Part shown: one piece after another, positions 20,811 to 30,334 of the stretch
Layout: every line of letters starts with the position of its first letter
How positions within the stretch are numbered: position 1 is the first letter of the stretch
DNA from: Aeromonas bestiarum
Lineage (GTDB): Bacteria; Pseudomonadota; Gammaproteobacteria; Enterobacterales; Aeromonadaceae
Length of the DNA: 64,000 nucleotides
Direction: 5' to 3'
Assembly: GCF_000819745.1 (NCBI RefSeq)
Contig: NZ_CDDA01000015.1
Span: forward strand, 547,653-611,652
Program-made: the position numbers and the translations under genes
The notes under the pieces: model-generated
Told to the model about the DNA's origin: nothing
The model's input: the letters and a program-made list of their open reading frames with translations, nothing else
Databases searched by the model: none

Positions 20811-23531
20811 ATGTTTATGCTAAAAACTCGCGAAACAATCCATTTTCCGATCGATACAGTCGACCAATCTTTCATCGCAAATCGCAAAAACCTACTGGCC
20901 CGTGACGCCTATGAAGCGATCACCGTGCACCTGCGGGCGGCACTGGCGAAAGCTGGCCGTATCCCCGCGAAAGCATCGTCTGATGTAGTACGTGAGGCCT
21001 TCGACACATTCCGCAGCCACGAAGCAGTTTTGCTAGACGGTGGGCGTGGCACCGGAAAGAGTTCGGTACTGGTCAACCTATCGAGCTTCATCAACGGAAT
21101 CGACGGCCTGCGCGAAGAGTTGCTTATCCTTAAGCCAGTTGATCCTACCCTGCTGGAGAATGGCGACAACCTGCTCCTGAACGTGATCGTCGCCGCCCTA
21201 CTGCGCGACCCAAAAGTGAGAAAAGCGCTACGCGACTCTCAGGACGGAACGACTGAGTTCTACTCTGAACTCGAGCGTCTGGGCTCGGCACTAGAGAATA
21301 TCCAGAAGATAAGTTCAGAATTCGGACTCGACCGGCTGCAGGCATTCATCGAGAATCAGGAACTTGCCGAGCATGTGCACATGTTGTTTTACCGCGCCCT
21401 TCACCTGACGGGGAAAAAGCTCGTGGTATTGCCAATCGACGACGTAGACACATCTCTCGAGCTCGCCTTCGATAACGTCGACGCAGTACGCAAATACATG
21501 ACCTCGCCCTACGTTATCCCGATAATCAGCGGCGACCTCGACCTTTACGACGAAATAATCTATCGCCGGTTCGCCCACCGCTTGACTAAGCACGGCATGC
21601 AAGACGACACGGTTACGCTGCAGCGGGCACGCCATCTCGCAGAGGAATATGAACGCAAGGTTCTGCCCCTGCCGCGTCGTATCCGCCTGCCTGAACTGCA
21701 TACCTACCTCGACAATCATGACATCCATCTCACTGAAGAGGACAGAGAACTGATCCCTCTGCCCGTATTCAAATACTGGCTAGAGGCCTTGATCAACGAC
21801 CGAGTCAACGGTGAGGACAACAGTGCGCGCGAACTACCGCTGTCGACGGTACGTGAGCTAGCCCAGTTCGTGCAAGCTTGTCGCAGCCTACTGGTGCCTC
21901 TAAAGAACTTCCTCGACGAAAACAAAGTCACTGGCGGCGAAAAAAATGCGCCTGTCATGATGCGGCGACGATTGATAATGAGCCCCCCTGTTGCGGAGGC
22001 TGTGAACATTTTTGCAGAACAATTCGATGCTGCGTACGCGAAACGCAGCAATGACGGTACTAGAACCCAGCGAACAGCCCGCGAAAATGCCTACCGGACG
22101 CTGCGCTCTCTAGTCGGCAAAGCTCGCACAGAGCCATCCCAGCACTTACCCGATATGTGCATGCACTGGAATAAAGCGCTAGCTGCCTATGCCATCCATC
22201 AAAGAGCATGGGGAAGCACATATCTGGTGGCAGACGCCAACTTATACCTGATGCGCGCCGCAGGTAATGTACTCGGACATGACTTGTTCAGGCCGCAGCG
22301 TCATGCTGCAGGGCGCTACGCACATTTCGACACTGGCGCCGAATTCGCTTCCAACTGGCGCAACTTGCTAACAAACAAGGCGCCCGAGCAGTGGCTGAAT
22401 CGTTTACCCAAAAAGACTTTGCTGTCCTATCCAGGGCCTGAAACAGGTAGGCATGCTGGGTCTCTGACGCGCAACAGCACCGATCTTCCGATCGCTCTCG
22501 CGCACCAATTACTAGTCCACTGGAGCTATTACAGCCCAAGTGCACGTGGCGATCTGCTGTTGTGCGGCCGAGTTTTCGAATTGTTGATAACAAGTCTGAC
22601 CTGCGACCTTACCCAAAGTGATCTACTACGCATCTTGCACCAGCCGCCGTTTTACTCTCTTGCCGAATTCGCCCGAACCAAGACGCTCGATGTCAGCAGC
22701 GAAAACGCCGCAGATGATACGATCGACCAGAATGCAGAGCCGGATTTCACAGCTGTCGATGACGATGGCGAGACCGACCTCTCCGAGCTAGTAGTCATGA
22801 TTAACCAATGGCGTCAGCGGGTACAGATCGCTCGACCGAATGCTTGGTTCGTGTTCGTCGTGATGAACAAGTTCTTCAGCCAGGTAGCATACATCAACCG
22901 AAGCACCGGTCAGAACTCAGCTTCCGGCGAGCTCCTGAATCTTGCGATGCAAACCTTTAACCTGTTCTGGTCAGCCGTTGGTAGTTTCGAAAAGGGCCCA
23001 ATCTTTGGGCTTCCTCAGGTAGTCGCAACCGTGAACATGTCTGGCATTGCAGCCACCTTCGAACAACATCCGTTGTACAAGCAGAATATTTCACCATTCC
23101 TACAACTACGAACCAAAGAGGGCTACCACGACTTCGGCATAGGATCGTACACATATGCGCTAGAGTCTCATCCGCTGCGACGTATATGGTTGGGCGCATT
23201 GACAGCTCTCCAGCAGGTGAACCAGCAACAGCAGTCTCCTCCCCCACAGGCGAGCAGCGCGCTCAAAAGCAGTTCACTACACGAGATTGACCGGATAATA
23301 GATCGTTATGTAAATGAGACGGCACGCAAATTTGGACTCAACCTTACTGTGGATGCGATCGCCGAAACACCATATGAGCAACTCGCGACTCTTGTTGCTA
23401 GGGTGGAAAAACTCTGTCGAGGCAATCCGGCAATATGGGAGCACTTTCAAGCTCTGCATCATGCCACCGACTTGCCACCGAATTCTGGCAGGCGCCGCCT
23501 CCAGCGCGTCATGGAAAAACTCAGTTTCTAG
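20811..23531 (+). CDS. rdrA: RADAR anti-phage system ATPase RdrA
   Basis: A 906-residue AAA+ (KAP-like) ATPase. Walker A is GGRGTGKS (residues 77-84) and Walker B is LVVLPIDDVD (204-213). The long C-terminal part has no other recognisable enzyme motif. Length, the N-terminal P-loop and the directly adjacent adenosine-deaminase gene match RdrA. In known RADAR, RdrA assembles into rings that work with RdrB to deaminate adenosine nucleotides upon phage infection and halt growth. The start is uncertain: ATG at 20811 and 20817 are both possible and neither has a strong ribosome-binding site. GC content is higher than in the NACHT gene, so it was probably acquired separately. Confidence 0.85.
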   Translation: MFMLKTRETIHFPIDTVDQSFIANRKNLLARDAYEAITVHLRAALAKAGRIPAKASSDVVREAFDTFRSHEAVLLDGGRGTGKSSVLVNLSSFINGIDGLREELLILKPVDPTLLENGDNLLLNVIVAALLRDPKVRKALRDSQDGTTEFYSELERLGSALENIQKISSEFGLDRLQAFIENQELAEHVHMLFYRALHLTGKKLVVLPIDDVDTSLELAFDNVDAVRKYMTSPYVIPIISGDLDLYDEIIYRRFAHRLTKHGMQDDTVTLQRARHLAEEYERKVLPLPRRIRLPELHTYLDNHDIHLTEEDRELIPLPVFKYWLEALINDRVNGEDNSARELPLSTVRELAQFVQACRSLLVPLKNFLDENKVTGGEKNAPVMMRRRLIMSPPVAEAVNIFAEQFDAAYAKRSNDGTRTQRTARENAYRTLRSLVGKARTEPSQHLPDMCMHWNKALAAYAIHQRAWGSTYLVADANLYLMRAAGNVLGHDLFRPQRHAAGRYAHFDTGAEFASNWRNLLTNKAPEQWLNRLPKKTLLSYPGPETGRHAGSLTRNSTDLPIALAHQLLVHWSYYSPSARGDLLLCGRVFELLITSLTCDLTQSDLLRILHQPPFYSLAEFARTKTLDVSSENAADDTIDQNAEPDFTAVDDDGETDLSELVVMINQWRQRVQIARPNAWFVFVVMNKFFSQVAYINRSTGQNSASGELLNLAMQTFNLFWSAVGSFEKGPIFGLPQVVATVNMSGIAATFEQHPLYKQNISPFLQLRTKEGYHDFGIGSYTYALESHPLRRIWLGALTALQQVNQQQQSPPPQASSALKSSSLHEIDRIIDRYVNETARKFGLNLTVDAIAETPYEQLATLVARVEKLCRGNPAIWEHFQALHHATDLPPNSGRRRLQRVMEKLSF

Positions 23532-23533
23532 CC

Positions 23534-26080
23534 ATGCTTCAGCAACATCTATTTGGCGCAGCCCTATCAACCTGCCTGACCAGCCCACTCCTGCATGAGA
23601 AGCTACGTAGCGTGCTGGTACTCAACACAGACCTGTCCGAACAGGCTGCTCAGAAAACCTTCAATGACGACTGCCAACGCGTCCTGCGCGACGCACTAGA
23701 CCGCGAAGAGCCGCGACGCTTCCGTCTCATCGACATCGACGAGGTACTGAACCTTCTGTGGCCAAAAACGATGTTCCTGAAGAAGACTGTTGGTAGTGGC
23801 ATCCCCTTTTTCGATGCTCTGTCCGACTTACTGTTCACCACCCTTTATCCGCTCATCCATTTTCGTCACGATGTACTCGACGAGTACATGCGTCTATCTG
23901 CGCGCATCGATCCCGCTCTGCTACTGTGTTGGAAGGTTGCCCGAGACATCGATGCTGCCGTCCTATCCACTCAGCAGCAAGTCAAAGATGTGATTGCCTC
24001 AGTCCAGCCATTCTGTGCGCCACACGATGATCTAGGGCGGACCTATTCGGATAACCATGTGCACTTGGGCGGCGGTTCGTCGGAACAACTGATTTTGATC
24101 GATGCATTGCGGGGAGCAATAGACATATCTGAGGGGATGTCCGGCATCGTAGCGAATGGCCTTGCAGCAGTCGCTGAGCTCAGTCGCGTACTGCTTCTCA
24201 ACGATCAAGCGACGGAACAGGAAATTGGTAAGCTATGCCAGCGAGCCCTGACACCATTAAGTAGAATCGAGCCGATTCACCGTATCGACTGGAACATTCA
24301 ACACCAACTGACGAAAGGTGAAAATACTGTTTCGCTGCGTTGGATCAAGCACATGCTCGCGCAAAGCATGGTCCAACGAGACCTACCCAAAGCCTGGCTA
24401 TGGCTGTTACTATGGTGCAGCTTCACATACCAGCAGAAGCAATCCGGTCCGTACCGACACATCGCAATCTTCTTTCTGCTTGGCACCATTATGCGCGTCC
24501 GACAGGATTTGCTGGTCGATGGCTACGGTCTGAACAGGTTCCAACAGGCATCAGGCAACCGGGTACATGACAGGCAGAGTGCAGATACTTTTCAAAAGGA
24601 TGCGGCTCGCCGGATTTTTCATGGTTCCAAAGACAGAGCGGAACTCAAAGTATCGCTCAGCATGCTAAAGCAAGAGAACATACGCGCTTGGATCGGACAG
24701 CTCATGTGTCTGCACCCGCGGCTCTCTGATGCAGACTTCTCCGATACAACAATTGCGTGCGCTAAATGGCATTTTTGCCTGCATTTCTCGCGTAATGAAA
24801 AGAATCCATGGACTAATGCCGACAAAATTGCGGAGATCTTGAACTCGAAAAACGTATGGAATGGCAACCCGCTTCGACACGATAGTCCCGGTGAAAAACC
24901 TACACTTGAGCAAGCCCGCCTCATCCGGACACTGGACGTAGCGGGAGACGAAAACAAACTGAAAACCGAGGTATTCGCGCCAGCGCTGCGCTGGTTGCGC
25001 TCGCTGCCCAGACCGGAGGGAGAGAAACCGCTCCGGCTGAGCATACACTCAGGGGAGGACTACGCGCACCCGCTGTCCGGGATGCGCCATATCGACGAGA
25101 CAGTCCGATTCTGCGAGATGCAGACTGGCGATCGGATCGGTCACGGTCTGGCGCTCGGAATCACGGCACGTCAATGGTTCGGAGAAATGGGCCAAGCCCT
25201 GCTGAGCGTCGACGAGCATGTCGACAACTTGGTTTGGGCTTGGCATTTTGCCATATTGCATTCGGATAAACTTCCGCACGCATTGCGGATCGCCACTCAC
25301 TACAAGAATGTCGTGCACGCGCTGGCACCGTACGTACCTTGGCTTAACGCCCCAGTCCCTTATACGGGCACGCCTTCAATGCTGATATGGCATAAGGCCT
25401 GGACCATGCGCTGTAACTGCAGGCGTCTTGCACTTAATCTAAAACTAATGGACGACAAAAAACGCATCGCGGTGCCAGACTGGAATGCTCTGCAGAATCC
25501 AGACAAGGCCGGAGAACACGTACGAATCGCGCGCAAGCGGATCGACTGGTTCGATCCCAACAAGCGCCAAAAGCTACTACCCAAAGCACCAGAACAATGC
25601 ATGGTACAGGTTACCTGCTCGGAACGCGACATTCTGAAGTTACCGCAGCGCCAGCATTGTCTCGGCCTGTTCACCACATATATCATCCCAGCCGAACTGG
25701 AGTTTATTGAAGCACTTCAGGACTTATTGATCGATCGCTACGGGGAACAGAAAGGTATCGTCTTCGAAGTCAACCCGACCTCAAACCGCCATATCGGGGC
25801 TATCGGAGACCTAAAGGATCATCCGATCTTTCGCTGGGATCCACCAGATCCCAACCTTCTTGCTCCCAGACAGGCCATGAACCGCTTCTCGATTCGCGAG
25901 GGAAGACTAGACGTCTGTATCAACACGGACGATCCCGGTATCATGCCAACGACCTTACGCACCGAATTCGAGTTACTGCGCCATGCTGCCCTCGACCGCG
26001 GATTTGCTCCACACCTCGTAGACGCTTGGTTGGAGCGCCTGCGCCAACGAGGCAATACCCTGTTTGAAGACAGCCACTAG
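23534..26080 (+). CDS. rdrB: RADAR anti-phage system adenosine deaminase RdrB
   Basis: An 848-residue adenosine-deaminase-superfamily protein. ATG at 23534 is 2 bp past the rdrA stop and in frame; the longer frame from 23435 would overlap rdrA by 97 bp and is rejected. All metal/catalytic motifs are present: DNHVHLGGG (H175, H177), IHSGED (H505, E508), DRIGHG (H537) and NTDDPG (D799, D800). EVNPTSNRH is the ADA-type S-N segment. Known RdrB forms a large dodecameric shell that converts (d)ATP to (d)ITP. Tight spacing without an obvious ribosome-binding site suggests translational coupling to rdrA. The protein appears complete. Confidence 0.88.
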   Translation: MLQQHLFGAALSTCLTSPLLHEKLRSVLVLNTDLSEQAAQKTFNDDCQRVLRDALDREEPRRFRLIDIDEVLNLLWPKTMFLKKTVGSGIPFFDALSDLLFTTLYPLIHFRHDVLDEYMRLSARIDPALLLCWKVARDIDAAVLSTQQQVKDVIASVQPFCAPHDDLGRTYSDNHVHLGGGSSEQLILIDALRGAIDISEGMSGIVANGLAAVAELSRVLLLNDQATEQEIGKLCQRALTPLSRIEPIHRIDWNIQHQLTKGENTVSLRWIKHMLAQSMVQRDLPKAWLWLLLWCSFTYQQKQSGPYRHIAIFFLLGTIMRVRQDLLVDGYGLNRFQQASGNRVHDRQSADTFQKDAARRIFHGSKDRAELKVSLSMLKQENIRAWIGQLMCLHPRLSDADFSDTTIACAKWHFCLHFSRNEKNPWTNADKIAEILNSKNVWNGNPLRHDSPGEKPTLEQARLIRTLDVAGDENKLKTEVFAPALRWLRSLPRPEGEKPLRLSIHSGEDYAHPLSGMRHIDETVRFCEMQTGDRIGHGLALGITARQWFGEMGQALLSVDEHVDNLVWAWHFAILHSDKLPHALRIATHYKNVVHALAPYVPWLNAPVPYTGTPSMLIWHKAWTMRCNCRRLALNLKLMDDKKRIAVPDWNALQNPDKAGEHVRIARKRIDWFDPNKRQKLLPKAPEQCMVQVTCSERDILKLPQRQHCLGLFTTYIIPAELEFIEALQDLLIDRYGEQKGIVFEVNPTSNRHIGAIGDLKDHPIFRWDPPDPNLLAPRQAMNRFSIREGRLDVCINTDDPGIMPTTLRTEFELLRHAALDRGFAPHLVDAWLERLRQRGNTLFEDSH

Positions 26081-26604
26081 TATGTCTTAATCACAACAAC
26101 ATCCAAGGGTAAACTACTTCATATAAAGCCTCTATACTGTCAAGAAACAACAAAGTCCCCTACAGCAAGGTCTAAAATTAATACCGAAGGAAGTACGCTC
26201 TAGGCCCCGTCCCTAAAGTGGTTAAAAAACGCCCTCTCCACTTTATAGAGCGCTATCCCTACAAGAACACAGCATTTATTCACTTCAAAATCAGGTAAAT
26301 GGGCCTCTAAAGAGCCCCATTTCATGCCTCAAAATCGCTGCACCTGAAATATGAACACTTTGAGAACACAGCCTAGATTAGCGTAAAAAAGACACCGGTT
26401 TGAGGCCAGAGCCAGGTGATAATTGGGGAGGATGCGAATAAGTACCTTCTGCAACAAAACTGAAAATTTAAGCCACTTATTTTCAATTTGTTACATAGGC
26501 ATGTTTTGGTACATGGTGATTTGTCCGCACCTTCCTACTAGGATTAAATAAGCGGTGCAATACTTCCAAAGTATACACCTGATAGCGGTCCTTGTTCGTG
26601 GCAA
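26081..26604. other. gene-free stretch between rdrB and the PhoD-like gene
   Basis: About 524 bp between convergent genes with no supportable reading frame. It contains an imperfect hairpin around 26299-26320 (GGGCCTCT paired with AGAGCCCC), which may end transcription. The AAGAACACAGC-like motif occurs near 26265 and, within a longer 18-bp repeat, at 26356-26373 (also at 10506). It looks like decayed mobile DNA. Confidence 0.45.
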
Positions 26605-28251
26605 TTACTCCAGCTGGATAGTTTTAATGACTGCCTCGCCTTCGGTGCCGCCTGGCCAACAAAGATCGACAGTGATTGATGAGCTATTCCTTACATGAAA
26701 AATGGCAAAATTCTTGTCTTCAGAGTGGCTGAATATATGCTCAAACTGAACATTATCATTGCCATTCAGAGTGCCAGTTTTGGCAATTCCAGCTGATACG
26801 GTAAATCCAGCTGGCATCCGTGAGATTGCACTCGAAGTGACCTGAAAAACGTTTGCCTTGCGATATGTTCTATGTTGTAACCTGAAGGCGGCGGCACAAT
26901 GAACATCGCCGCTCAGGAAAACCAGCGTCCTTCCTTCAGCATTAAAATCCTCGAATATTTTATCAAGCAGAAAATCTCTCTCATCATGATTGGTCCAATG
27001 GTCCCACTCATCCATAAGGTCGTCCTTGAGACTACCTATTAAAGAGCCTGCAGTTTGTACCATGGCTTTCCAGTGGACGAATGGTACAGGGCTTACAACA
27101 AATACAATTTTTGATTTTTTCACAGGCTCCGTATTCAGCCAGGCTAAAAACCTGTCGACTTGCGCATCTCCAAGCAGTCTGTTTCTTGTATTTTCTACAT
27201 TATGATGCCCGCGAAGGTCGAGGACGTAGAAGGGGGTTGTTCCCTTTATGAAGTTATAATCCCAGATGCATTTTTCGGGATCTTCCAATTTTGATATTGT
27301 AGTATTGGTTGGTGGATTGTGGCTATGAGCATATTCGAAGTACGCTATTCTTGCGGCTCTCCACATGGAATCCACGAGCTGTTGATCAATTTCAGGATCG
27401 TCATGCTTGAAGTATCTTGCGAGAATTTCTAGACGTTCTTCATTGGTTCGGGATCCCCAACCATCCATGATTTCATGGTCATCCCAAATCATATATTGAG
27501 GAGTCCTTGAAAAAATCTCCTGCATATGTGGAAACTTCCAGTACACCCGATAGTACCAGCGGTAAAGACTTAAGAGGTAGGCATTGAGGCTGGGGGAATG
27601 TAGCTCTCCATTCAATGTATATGTCTTAATTAATTCATCTTTGTTATCTTGGAGCCATTCCCAGATGTCAGGAAAGTATTTGTTATCTTGACAGTCTACA
27701 TATATTTGATCCCCTCCTCCAATTATGAATCTGACACCGGCACTATTGGCTCTATTGAGGAATAATGGCCACGCACCGTTGCTGTTATTCGCATTGAAGG
27801 GATCATGGCAGCTATAGAATCCGAAGCTAAAATCAGGCATGGATTGTGCCATGGTGGTAAAGGAAAAGGTTTTTTGATACCCAATTTCTGTCCTGCGCCA
27901 CATGCTCTTACTTATTTGATTTGGGCTCATTAAATAATAGTAGTATGTAGTGTCTGGTTTGAGGTTGGTAATGTCGAATGTGTTGCATAAATCTGAATTT
28001 TCATCAAATTCATGCTGTATTGTGTTTTTCTGGTTGCATCCTTGGCTTGATAGAAATTTTTCAATGCTTATTTCATCAAGAGAAATCAGGTCGCCGACTA
28101 GCTTTTTCTCAGACCAGACTAGGGTCCATTTTCCTGGCTTATAGACGCGGACCCAGATTCGCGCACTATCGGTATCTACATGTCCAACGATGCTTCCAGT
28201 ATTGAGTTTGTTCACATCATACTCATTATTCCGCGGGTCGACTAAGGCCAT
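26605..28251 (-). CDS. PhoD-like metallophosphoesterase (cytoplasmic form)
   Basis: A 548-residue alkaline phosphatase D-like protein. The N-terminal domain has the fibronectin-like VGHVDTDSARIWVRVYKPG and LKPDTTYYYYL. The catalytic domain has GFYSCHDPF, IIGGGDQIYVD, MIWDDHEIMDGWG and VFLSGDVHCAAA. Start at 28251 (MALVDPRNNEYD) follows AAAGGAG; the upstream ATG at 28308 lacks such a site. Unlike classic PhoD it has no Tat signal, so it should act in the cytoplasm. It is convergent with rdrB and next to a SLATT-like gene. Substrate is unknown; a nucleotide or phosphodiester is plausible. Confidence 0.8.
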   Translation of the reverse strand: MALVDPRNNEYDVNKLNTGSIVGHVDTDSARIWVRVYKPGKWTLVWSEKKLVGDLISLDEISIEKFLSSQGCNQKNTIQHEFDENSDLCNTFDITNLKPDTTYYYYLMSPNQISKSMWRRTEIGYQKTFSFTTMAQSMPDFSFGFYSCHDPFNANNSNGAWPLFLNRANSAGVRFIIGGGDQIYVDCQDNKYFPDIWEWLQDNKDELIKTYTLNGELHSPSLNAYLLSLYRWYYRVYWKFPHMQEIFSRTPQYMIWDDHEIMDGWGSRTNEERLEILARYFKHDDPEIDQQLVDSMWRAARIAYFEYAHSHNPPTNTTISKLEDPEKCIWDYNFIKGTTPFYVLDLRGHHNVENTRNRLLGDAQVDRFLAWLNTEPVKKSKIVFVVSPVPFVHWKAMVQTAGSLIGSLKDDLMDEWDHWTNHDERDFLLDKIFEDFNAEGRTLVFLSGDVHCAAAFRLQHRTYRKANVFQVTSSAISRMPAGFTVSAGIAKTGTLNGNDNVQFEHIFSHSEDKNFAIFHVRNSSSITVDLCWPGGTEGEAVIKTIQLE

Positions 28252-28525
28252 TGCTTTCTCCTTTTTGTCACTTAGGTTATTGAGTGTTCTCAAATTGGTA
28301 ACGAACATGGGCCGAAAGAAAATATCTAGTGAGTCTATTTGGTGTTAAGACAATGACTATAGACGGTCTTGGCTTGCAGGCTTGGTAATTTGGACGGTAG
28401 ATCTTTGCACTTCTCAGTTGTCTCCATGATCTTCAGCCCTCTGTGACGGAAGAGAACTCACCCAAACTCGACAGCAGTAACAAATTTAACGGGTATCTGG
28501 ATTTTCAGCCTACACGAAAAACCTC

Positions 28526-28855
28526 TCAGTCGGCTTTGTCGAGATTGTGAGTCCGTCGGTTCACAACTTCCTGAAGACTCTCCAGAAGCTTATCTGAATC
28601 TGCACTGGTCTTTTCAGCTTCGAGGAGAAGTATTTGCACCTGATGTCGAGATCGGCGGTTAATTCGGAAATTGGACTCAAAGTCCAAGGCCGCCAGCAAA
28701 GTCGTCATCACTGCAGCCATGCCAGCGAGAATGGACGACCAGTCTGCTGAAAGGTCCTTGTCAACTAGTAACGACAGCTTCGAAATGATCGCTGCGGCCG
28801 AGGCAAGTAAAGCTGACACAACCAACAGAAAGCGGTAACCAACTTTCCAATGCAT
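28526..28855 (-). CDS. SLATT-like two-TM membrane protein
   Basis: A 109-residue protein with two N-terminal hydrophobic helices (FLLVVSALLASAAAII and ILAGMAAVMTTLLAAL). They are followed by a charged helical tail of the form DFESNFRINRRSRHQVQILLLEAE, then LLESLQEVVNRR. This layout matches SLATT domains (two TM helices plus a helix with conserved R/W), which are predicted membrane-perforating effectors in nucleotide-signalling defence systems and also occur as accessory genes beside some RADAR loci. It is on the opposite strand from rdrAB and separated by the PhoD-like gene, so a functional link is inference. Confidence 0.55.
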   Translation of the reverse strand: MHWKVGYRFLLVVSALLASAAAIISKLSLLVDKDLSADWSSILAGMAAVMTTLLAALDFESNFRINRRSRHQVQILLLEAEKTSADSDKLLESLQEVVNRRTHNLDKAD

Positions 28856-29020
28856 GGCTTATCGACGGTATTTTCTCTCTTGGGTGGCCAGGATTTTTTT
28901 GGTGCGTACGAGATGTTCGTCGGACATATCCAAGCCCTTTACTTATGGCACTCAGAAGTGAGTGTAGATCATAAAATCAAGCTATTCTGAACAGCTAGAC
29001 ATACCTCTTAGGAAATATAT

Positions 29021-30061
29021 ATGCGTCTGATTGCTGCCATGTTCATACCACTGTTAATTGTTGGCTGTGCAAAGGATCTCACAGGCATGGGTCTACCAAC
29101 TACAGAGGATAGAAATATTCAAGAGCCGAAACTAACATACTTAGGGGTCGGGGGCTGGTTAGTGCGCTGGAGAGGCGAAACTCTACTTTTTGCACCTTCA
29201 TTCAGCAATCCGTCATTTCCACCAATTCTCGTCTCCGCAAATCATAGGAGGATTGAGACATACATGCCGGTGGTCTCCAACGTGACAGTCATATTGATAG
29301 GTCATTCCCACTATGATCACCTGATGGATATTCCTTGGGTAATGCTTAAATACGCCCCTCGTGCGAAGGCCTATGGACCGGAAACCGCTGGCCACATACT
29401 TGCGGCAGTCCAGGTCAAACCACCACTGAATTTTGAGAATGTCGAGTCGAAGATGGCGCAAGTAACCTGTGAAGGCGATACACACTGTAGTGCGGTACAG
29501 TCGGGCAAGTGGATAAGCAGTGGGCCATTCAGGTTCATGCCCATCCAAAGCGAACATGCACCGCATTTTCTAGGAATTGATTTCCTGCTAGGGTCATATT
29601 ATAGGGACCTAACCACACTCCCCAAAACGGCATGGGGTTGGAAAGAAGGGACAACACTTGCTTGGCTGGTGGACCTTGTCGACAGCACGAACAGAACAGT
29701 CTACCGAATCCATTATCAAGACTCGGCAAGCAATCCCCCGATGGGCTTTCCACCGGTCACAATTAACAACAGGCGAGTTGATGTTGAGATCCTATGCGCA
29801 GCTTCATGGGACCAAGTAAATCAGTACCCTATCGCATTATTGAAAGTGACAGAACCGAAATTGCTTGCCCTGGGGCATTGGGAGGATTTCTTTGCAAACG
29901 ATCCCTATAAACCTAAGGTTCTGCGTGGTCAAAACGAACAATTGTTGATTAAAAACATTAAGTCGGAAAACCCTAAACTTAAGGTTGTTATGCCTTACCC
30001 GTTAACAGATGTTCCTCTTCCTTGGCTCACAAGTCCAAGAAGTTGCTGCGAAAGAGATTAA
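29021..30061 (+). CDS. MBL-fold metallohydrolase lipoprotein
   Basis: A 346-residue protein starting with a lipoprotein signal (MFIPLLIVGC, lipobox LIVGC, acylated Cys at residue 16). The MBL zinc motif is present (LIGHSHYDHLMD, about residue 95), with a later His in QSEHAPHF and GHWEDFF. It resembles the same MBL branch as the gene at 4108 but is only distantly similar. It is divergent from the SLATT-like gene, and the decayed IS begins 37 bp after its stop. Substrate is unknown; the location is the periplasmic face of a membrane. Confidence 0.7.
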   Translation: MRLIAAMFIPLLIVGCAKDLTGMGLPTTEDRNIQEPKLTYLGVGGWLVRWRGETLLFAPSFSNPSFPPILVSANHRRIETYMPVVSNVTVILIGHSHYDHLMDIPWVMLKYAPRAKAYGPETAGHILAAVQVKPPLNFENVESKMAQVTCEGDTHCSAVQSGKWISSGPFRFMPIQSEHAPHFLGIDFLLGSYYRDLTTLPKTAWGWKEGTTLAWLVDLVDSTNRTVYRIHYQDSASNPPMGFPPVTINNRRVDVEILCAASWDQVNQYPIALLKVTEPKLLALGHWEDFFANDPYKPKVLRGQNEQLLIKNIKSENPKLKVVMPYPLTDVPLPWLTSPRSCCERD

Positions 30062-30334
30062 GCCGCCCCTATACACAATACAGTATTAACTCCTACCTGT
30101 AGTGGTCTAATCATCCCGGACACCATTTTAGGTGGTACAGTCACCACCATAATCAGGGGGTACACTGACAAGATTGTGTCGCTCAGTTGCTGCCGAGTTC
30201 AAGCAGGAAGCTCGCATCACCCTGGTCTGCTACGCTTTCGCTGTTCCAACCTCCTGTTTTTACAAAAATTCAGCCCGCAAGCAGACCACTAACAGTTAGC
30301 GGATGAAACAACGAAGTGAATCGCCCCGGCTTCT

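Noticed and set aside
20632-20823. 63-residue open frame before rdrA as a RADAR accessory
   Set aside because: No ribosome-binding site, no membrane helix or motif, and it runs out of decayed IS DNA.
23435-23533. 33-residue N-terminal extension of rdrB inside rdrA
   Set aside because: An ATG 2 bp after the rdrA stop gives a family-like N-terminus and avoids the overlap.
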